Positions 58,942 to 64,000 of a stretch of 64,000 bases of DNA are shown here, piece by piece. This stretch comes from JADZAI01 sp046348585. Its GTDB lineage: Bacteria; Pseudomonadota; Alphaproteobacteria; Micropepsales; Micropepsaceae. The notes beneath the pieces are model-generated. The model was not told the DNA's origin, did no database searches, and saw only the letters and a program-made list of their open reading frames with translations. The stretch covers positions 51,392 through 115,391 of the forward strand of contig JAXMDZ010000006.1 of assembly GCA_046348585.1 (NCBI GenBank), written 5' to 3'. The translations under genes and the position numbers were made by a program. The first letter of the stretch is position 1; every line of letters starts with the position of its first letter.

Positions 58942-59547
58942 TCACGCCTTGGCCGCGATGAAGCGCAGCCCCGCGTGGCTTTCGCTGATCCGGGCGACCT
59001 TGGTGTCTTTCAGCCCGGCGGCGCGGGCCGCATGGATCAGCGCATCGCCGTTGATCGTCCCGCCCTTGCGATAGATCAGCCACGCCGCCGCCCCCGGCTG
59101 CAGCGCCTTCGCCAGCCCGTTCAGCTTCTCCGGCGCGATCCCCTCCGGCACCGCCGCGAAGACCAGCCCCGCCCCTTGTGCGGCCGCCGCGCTCGTCAGC
59201 GCCCGCGCCTTGCGGCCCTCCAGCGCCGTGCCGATCTCCTCCGGCATCGGCCCCAGCGTCGCCGCCGCGACCTCGGCCTTCAGCCCCAGCTTGTCGGCGA
59301 GCGAGGGCGGATTGAGGATCGCCTTCGCCCAGGCCGCCGCCTCCTTCGCGCCCAGCGCCAGCGTCAGCCGCGTCCGTCCGGCGGCCAGCATCAGCCCCTC
59401 GTCCCCGGCGGCGCAGGACGTCACCTCGCCGAGCTTCAGCTTCAGCCGGAAGGGCGGCCCGACGCTCAGCATCTGCGAATCGAGATGCACCCGCGCCTCG
59501 GCCCGCACGCCGCCGCCGCTCACCGTCAGCTTCGCCTCGCGCCCCAT
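58942..59547 (-). CDS. Conserved hypothetical protein (DUF3052-like)
   Basis: A cytoplasmic protein of 201 residues. The C-terminal part WLIYRKGGTINGDALIHAAR and GLKDTKVARISESHAGLRFI resembles DUF3052-type proteins, where Gly-rich and final LKFI segments are conserved. The N-terminal half has a beta-barrel-like pattern (RLTLALGAKEAAAWAKAI). No catalytic motif is apparent. It is three bases downstream of the 721-residue exported protein's gene, so it is probably in the same transcript. Assignment of the family is tentative. Confidence 0.6.
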   Translation of the reverse strand: MGREAKLTVSGGGVRAEARVHLDSQMLSVGPPFRLKLKLGEVTSCAAGDEGLMLAAGRTRLTLALGAKEAAAWAKAILNPPSLADKLGLKAEVAAATLGPMPEEIGTALEGRKARALTSAAAAQGAGLVFAAVPEGIAPEKLNGLAKALQPGAAAWLIYRKGGTINGDALIHAARAAGLKDTKVARISESHAGLRFIAAKA

Positions 59548-59550
59548 GCC

Positions 59551-61716
59551 CTACAGCGCCCGGATGATGGTGACGGCGACATAGCCATAGGTGGCGACGA
59601 TCACCAAGCCCAGCACGCCTAGCACCAGCGAGGTCGGGACCGAGACGCAGCCGAGGACGGTCATGTACTCGCTGCCGCCCTTGCACGACGAGCCGGAGCG
59701 CGCGGCGTTGCGGTACATCATGTCGCGCCCGTTGCGCACCTCGCCGACCGTGCGGCCCGCATTGTCGATGATGTAGCGCGGCCCGCCGCCGCTCGAATTC
59801 ACATACGGCCCGCCGCTGTGATAGGGGCCGCCGCCGGTCAGGCCGCCGAGCGAGGGGTCCAGCACGGCGCGCGTCGCGCCGTCCGGGGCGACCGTCCACC
59901 ACACGCGGGCCGAGGCCGGATCGCCCGCCAGCACCACCAGCGCGCCGGTCCCCAGCGCCGCCTTCAGCGCGGCGGGGGCCTCGAACAATTGCGTCTCCGG
60001 GCCGATCACCGTCGGCGCGCCGCCGCCCAGCGCCAGGCTCGCGCCCGCCGCGCTGCGCCCGGACGGGTCCATCGCCGCGAGCCGCAGCAGGCCGTATTCG
60101 GTCTCCAGCGCCGCCTGTTCGACGCCGTACCAGAAGCGTTCCGCCGCGCCGCCCGCGCCGCTCTCGGCGGCGACCGTCACATGGTCGAGCGCGAGGTCCA
60201 GCGCGAAGCCCTGCTCGGTTCCGCCCTCGCCGCCCAGCGGCCCGGACGAAACGACGAAGACGCGCGGCCGCCCGACATAGGCGCGCAGGCCCGGCCGGTT
60301 CAGCGCCTCGACGAACAGCCGCTCGCTCGCCGTCGTCAGCGCCAGATCGGCGCTGGTCGCGGGCCAGGCGAGCGCCGGCAGCGGCAGGTCGGGCGTCTCT
60401 TCGCCGCCGCCGATCTCGCGCACCGCGAAATCCATCGCGGCGGCGCGCACGATGGCGAACTCGCGCGGCGACTGGCCGCCGGTCGAGATCATCACATGGT
60501 GCAGCCAGCGCATCGGGATCAGCCCTTCGGCGTCGGCGGGCAGCGTCCCGCCCGGCGGCGCGGCGGCGAGCACGCGCCGCGCGGTCAGCGGCTCAAAGCC
60601 CGGCGCTTCGGCGGCGATGTCGAGCGTCAGCTGGGTCAGCGGCGTCTCCTCGCCGCCGCCCTCCAGCATCCCGATCGCCCCGGCGACGCCGCCGCCGCCT
60701 TCGGTTCCGGCGATGGGTTCGCCGTCGAAGCGTTCGCCGCCGACCAGCAGCACCGGGCGATAGCCGCCGCCGCCGGCGATCGAGCCGCCCAGCCCGCCTT
60801 CGGCCGGCTCGAAATAGAGCAGGATCTGCGCCGCCGCCGCGGCCGCCGCATCCAGCCTCTGGGTCAGCAGAACCTGCTCGGCCCCGCCCACCGTCGCCGA
60901 AACGGTCAGCGTGACGGATTGCGCCAGCCCCGCGTCCAGCGTGTCGGCGGTCGCGGCGGCGGGCATGAGCGCCACGCCCGGCGCGGCGTCGGGCAGGGCG
61001 GTGTCGAGATCGGTCCAGACGCCGCCGATCTCGGCCTGCACCCAGACATGATCGCCGGTCGCCGCCGGGGGCGCGGACGCCGCCCCCTCCATCGTCGCCA
61101 CCGTGGAACTGCCGAGCGCGGTCGCCAGGATCGCCGCGTCGCGTCCGGCGCGGGCGCGGATGCGGTCGAGGAAGGCGGGGGCGAAGGCGGCGGCGGCGTC
61201 CGGGGCCGGCGCTCCGGCGCGCGGCGCGAACAGCGCCGCCTGCAGGCGCGCGGCGGCGGCCTCGTCCAGCGGCGCGCTGGCGAAGCGGGCGGGCACGCCC
61301 ATCGCGTCGAGCAGCGCCTTCAGCAGAAGCGCGCGGTCGGCGTCGTTGGCGGCCCCGGCGGCCAGCGCCCCGTCAGCGCCGCGCAGCACGCCGGGATAGA
61401 GATCGAGCCGGATGGAATCGCGCACGAAGGCGAAGGCGGCCATCGGGTCGCTCCCCAGGCGCGCGGCCAGCGCCGCGACCTCGAAGCGTTCGGCGGGCAG
61501 GGCGTCGGCGCGGGCGAAGGCGGCCTCGATCTCGGCCGAAAGGTCGGTCTCGCCGTCCGGGGGCGCGGCGGGCTCGGCCAGCGGCGCGCCCGCGCCGTCG
61601 CGCAGGGCGGGGCCGGAAGGCGGAGCGAAATCGGCGGCGAAACCCTGCGGCGGCAGGGCGATCAGGGCGGCGAGGGCGATGATCGGCAGGCGGCGCAGCG
61701 CGGCAAGGGAACGCAT
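59551..61716 (-). CDS. Large exported protein with degenerate transglutaminase-like domain
   Basis: A 721-residue protein with signal peptide (RLPIIALAALIALPPQGFA) and a C-terminal membrane span (LVLGVLGLVIVATYGYVAVTII). Residues about 88-240 resemble a transglutaminase-like core: FVRDSIRLDLYPGVLRGADG, then the region usually holding the catalytic Cys reads GAANDADRALLLKALL without Cys; His 223 and Asp 236/238 (HVWVQAEIGGVWTDLD) remain. The rest is beta-rich and unknown. ATG 61716 is chosen because it opens the signal peptide; the longer upstream frame does not. It is divergent from the 585-residue exported protein (184 bases). Confidence 0.65.
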   Translation of the reverse strand: MRSLAALRRLPIIALAALIALPPQGFAADFAPPSGPALRDGAGAPLAEPAAPPDGETDLSAEIEAAFARADALPAERFEVAALAARLGSDPMAAFAFVRDSIRLDLYPGVLRGADGALAAGAANDADRALLLKALLDAMGVPARFASAPLDEAAAARLQAALFAPRAGAPAPDAAAAFAPAFLDRIRARAGRDAAILATALGSSTVATMEGAASAPPAATGDHVWVQAEIGGVWTDLDTALPDAAPGVALMPAAATADTLDAGLAQSVTLTVSATVGGAEQVLLTQRLDAAAAAAAQILLYFEPAEGGLGGSIAGGGGYRPVLLVGGERFDGEPIAGTEGGGGVAGAIGMLEGGGEETPLTQLTLDIAAEAPGFEPLTARRVLAAAPPGGTLPADAEGLIPMRWLHHVMISTGGQSPREFAIVRAAAMDFAVREIGGGEETPDLPLPALAWPATSADLALTTASERLFVEALNRPGLRAYVGRPRVFVVSSGPLGGEGGTEQGFALDLALDHVTVAAESGAGGAAERFWYGVEQAALETEYGLLRLAAMDPSGRSAAGASLALGGGAPTVIGPETQLFEAPAALKAALGTGALVVLAGDPASARVWWTVAPDGATRAVLDPSLGGLTGGGPYHSGGPYVNSSGGGPRYIIDNAGRTVGEVRNGRDMMYRNAARSGSSCKGGSEYMTVLGCVSVPTSLVLGVLGLVIVATYGYVAVTIIRAL

Positions 61717-61900
61717 GGAACACTCCGGCAGAGGGCCGCAGGGTTGGATGCCTCTTCCCCGTGCGTCAACCGCTCCCGCCGCCGCCGCGACCCGATGGCG
61801 CGGGTCCGTCGCGGGGGCCAGCGCCAATCGTGACTCCGCCTTTGGGCGCGGCGGGTCTATGCTGCGCCCGCCGGCGTCCGGCGCCGGCGGGGAGGCGATC

Positions 61901-63658
61901 ATGGCGCGTCTCGGTCTGCGTTTCGGGTTTCATGGCCCGGCCCTTCTCGTGGCGGCGGCGCTCGCGCTCTCTCCGCCTGCCGCCGCCGACCCGGTTTCCG
62001 AACCGGGCGCCGATCCCGCAGCGCCCGATCCCAGGGCCATCGGCACGCTCATTCCGGCGACCGACGCCGATCTCGCCGAGGCCGGCCGCGCCGCCGCGCT
62101 GCTCGCCCAGGCGAACAGCGCCTGCGAAGAAGGCCACACGCGCGACGCCTGCGTGCTCACCCCCTGCGCGGCGCGGGCCGACGCGGCGCGGCGGCTCGCC
62201 GAAACGCTCTCCTTGCTGCGCGGCATGGAGCCGTGGCTCGTCAAGGCGCGCAAGGCGGCGCTGGCGCACTACACCGCGCTGATGCAGGCGACCATCGCCT
62301 CGGGCGAGCGTCAGGCCTATCTCGAACGCTGGTATGCCAACGCCAAGTTCCTTCAGGATCTCGGCAAGCTGACGCTGGCGGTCGCCGACCTCGCCAATTT
62401 CGCCAAGTCGTTCCGCGCCGACGGGGCCAATCTGAAAGCCCTGCTGGCCGATCCCTCGACCTCGGACTTCGCCCGCACGCTCGCCCGCGCCGACCATATC
62501 GACCAGATGATGGGCGCGTTCCAGAACGCCGCCGACGTCGCCAACACGCTGATCGGCAGCTACCGCGAGCGCGGCGAGCCGATCCCCGAATGGCTCGCCA
62601 ATCTCTCGACGCTGAAACAGGCGGCGAGCGACGTGAAGAACGGGGCGCGCGGTTTCCTCGAAGCGACCAGCCTGCTGCGCGAGGCCGAAATGCTGCGCCG
62701 TCACGCGACGACCGTCGCCGATGCGGCCGAAAAGGCGCGTCTGGTGAAGGAAGCGGCCGACAAGGCGGCGCTCGCCCGCACGCAATGGTCGGACATGCGT
62801 CAGGCGGTGATGCAGCTCATCGGCAAGGCGCTGGTCGCCTGGTCGGAATCCCAGCTCGCGGACATGCAGGACGAGATCGGCGAACTGCAACGCAACATCG
62901 AAGCCGAGGCGATGCCGATTCACGAGGCCTGGCTCGACTGGCAGCGCCTGTCGATGCGCACCGACGCGCTCGTGGAGGCGATCGCCGCGCTGGAAGGCGC
63001 GGAGACCGGCATGGGGGCCTGCATGAGCGGCTGCGCCGCCCCGGCCGACGCGCCGCCGCCGCCGCCAGCGCCGCCCTCCTTCGTCGATCCGGACGGAAAG
63101 GAACGCTGGGGCGATGCGCTGCGCTGGTATCAGCAGCAATTGGCGCTGGCGACCGCCGCGCTCTCGCAGGGCGTGTGGGCGGGGGAACCCGGCATCTCGC
63201 CGTCCTATCCGCCGGTCGTCGGGCCGATCCCGCCGCCGGGCGGGGCCGGGTCGGAGATCGCGGTCGAGGCCGATGTCGATCGCTGCACCGCCGCCGATGG
63301 CGACATGATGGTCGGCGACGCGGAGCGTCCGCTGAACGGCGAAACCCATCCGGTTCTGACCTTCCCGGCTCCGGCCGGTCCGGGGCCGGTCCGGGTCGTC
63401 ATCCGGCGGCCCGGCCGGCCCGACTGGTCGGGGGAGGCGGACTATGTCTCGACCGGCGGCGGGACGCCGGCCGATGAAGACCCGTGCGGGGCGATCGACT
63501 GCGACTGCGACAATATCGAGGCGGGCATCCTGACCGGTCCCTATGTGGACGAGTGCAAGGCCTCCGAGGCGGCGCTGAAGGAACGCTGCGCCGCGCAGGG
63601 CCACATCGAAGGCGTCTGCCACGAAACCGCCCAGGGCCCGAACGCCTATCCCCGCTAG
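61901..63658 (+). CDS. Large exported helical protein with Cys-rich C-terminus
   Basis: A 585-residue protein with a signal peptide (cut near AAA-DPV, residues 29-30). The middle (about 40-380) is long helices rich in Ala/Lys/Glu and may form coiled-coil or bundle structures (ADKAALARTQWSDMRQAV). A Pro-rich linker PPPPPAPP precedes a more beta-like domain, and the end has closely spaced Cys (CGAIDCDCDN ... CKASEAALKERC ... GVC) that may form disulfides. No family is recognised. It is divergent from the transglutaminase-like gene. Confidence 0.6.
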   Translation: MARLGLRFGFHGPALLVAAALALSPPAAADPVSEPGADPAAPDPRAIGTLIPATDADLAEAGRAAALLAQANSACEEGHTRDACVLTPCAARADAARRLAETLSLLRGMEPWLVKARKAALAHYTALMQATIASGERQAYLERWYANAKFLQDLGKLTLAVADLANFAKSFRADGANLKALLADPSTSDFARTLARADHIDQMMGAFQNAADVANTLIGSYRERGEPIPEWLANLSTLKQAASDVKNGARGFLEATSLLREAEMLRRHATTVADAAEKARLVKEAADKAALARTQWSDMRQAVMQLIGKALVAWSESQLADMQDEIGELQRNIEAEAMPIHEAWLDWQRLSMRTDALVEAIAALEGAETGMGACMSGCAAPADAPPPPPAPPSFVDPDGKERWGDALRWYQQQLALATAALSQGVWAGEPGISPSYPPVVGPIPPPGGAGSEIAVEADVDRCTAADGDMMVGDAERPLNGETHPVLTFPAPAGPGPVRVVIRRPGRPDWSGEADYVSTGGGTPADEDPCGAIDCDCDNIEAGILTGPYVDECKASEAALKERCAAQGHIEGVCHETAQGPNAYPR

Positions 63659-63694
63659 GCGGGGTCGCGGGCAGGCGCGCGCGCCCGTCCGCGA

Positions 63695-64000
63695 TCAGGG
63701 CGGAACGATCGGGAATTTCTGGATCGCCTTCAGAAGTTCGGTCGCGGCGTCGGCCTTCATGTCGAGCAGCGCCTTGCCGCACAGGTCGTCATGATGGCCT
63801 TCGTCGATCGAGCCGGGACCGCGCACGATCACCGACCCCGAACTGGTGGTCACACGCTCCAGATTTGTCCATCCGTCGATGCGGCCATGGACCTCGCCGA
63901 AGTTCTGGGTCGAGGTCCACCACCAGCTGTCGGCGCCCGCCGGGGACAGCGAGAACAGCCGCACCCGGTTGCCCTGCGCCGTGAAGTGATTGTCGCGGCG
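63695..64000 (-). CDS. Partial hypothetical protein (cut by right edge)
   Basis: The frame stays open to the right edge, so the N-terminus is missing; 102 codons including the stop are present. The fragment is rich in Trp, Gly and Thr (SWWWTSTQNFGEV, WTNLERVTTSSGSVIVRGPG), ends KAIQKFPIVPP and has no motif I recognise. It is convergent with the 585-residue exported protein gene and may belong to the same exported-protein group. Confidence 0.5.
   Translation of the reverse strand, partial: RRDNHFTAQGNRVRLFSLSPAGADSWWWTSTQNFGEVHGRIDGWTNLERVTTSSGSVIVRGPGSIDEGHHDDLCGKALLDMKADAATELLKAIQKFPIVPP

Overview
The window reads as one continuous stretch of a high-G+C (by eye about two thirds or more; not computed) alphaproteobacterial chromosome, most likely from the Rhizobiales/Hyphomicrobiales side of the class. 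The reasons are the gene order rpmH-rnpA-yidD-yidC-engB-argB, the def-fmt-truA block next to dapE/dapD, pheA-kdsB beside a cycM-type cytochrome, and a chemotaxis operon with the same order as the first Caulobacter cluster. I see no insertion sequence, integrase, phage gene or CRISPR array. Genes are densely packed, often with 1-4 base overlaps.

Layout. 1-6.3 kb: an edge-truncated lipoprotein, an orphan TAXI-type binding protein, a glutathione S-transferase, a leucyl-aminopeptidase-family enzyme, a MarR regulator with an NlpC/P60 hydrolase, and a DUF2336 protein. 6.3-14.8 kb: lysine/peptidoglycan precursor and translation genes (HAD nucleotidase-dapD, dapE-murI, truA-fmt-def), a PAS-containing pseudo-chemoreceptor, an SDR and a monooxygenase. 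14.8-22.3 kb: GhrA-like reductase, an SDR/TetR divergent pair with a palindromic operator, then the rpmH-rnpA-yidD-yidC-engB-argB-GFA operon. 22.4-33.9 kb: a secreted protein, a tyrosine phosphatase, a three-gene electron-transfer operon (Cyc2-like porin-cytochrome, periplasmic cytochrome c, cytochrome b561), dnaX-ybaB-recR with the SRP RNA gene, nudC, a lipoprotein cytochrome c, kdsB-pheA and a membrane-anchored CycM-like cytochrome. 34-42.5 kb: a VTT membrane protein-histidine kinase-glucokinase operon, tRNA-Arg(ACG), an APS-kinase-like/nucleotidyltransferase fusion, gabT, an acyl-CoA dehydrogenase-SDR pair and a degenerate HWE kinase. 42.5-54 kb: a Crp/Fnr regulator, an AT-rich 555-base intergenic region and a twelve-gene chemotaxis operon. 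54-64 kb: an SDR, a surface-glycan set (GT2, DUF2298 membrane protein, UDP-galactopyranose mutase) and a run of poorly known exported proteins that continues off the right edge.

The most interesting material is (i) the Cyc2-like outer-membrane cytochrome with its own periplasmic and inner-membrane partners, a possible route for electrons between the cell surface and the quinone pool; (ii) the N-kinase/C-adenylyltransferase fusion; (iii) the chemotaxis operon with a CheT/CheU-like protein carrying a DxxxQ motif and a receiver whose phospho-acceptor Asp is Glu; (iv) two signalling proteins that have lost key residues (the HWE kinase and the Aer-like receptor); and (v) the divergent pair of large exported proteins at 59.5-63.7 kb, one with a transglutaminase-like fold apparently lacking its catalytic Cys.
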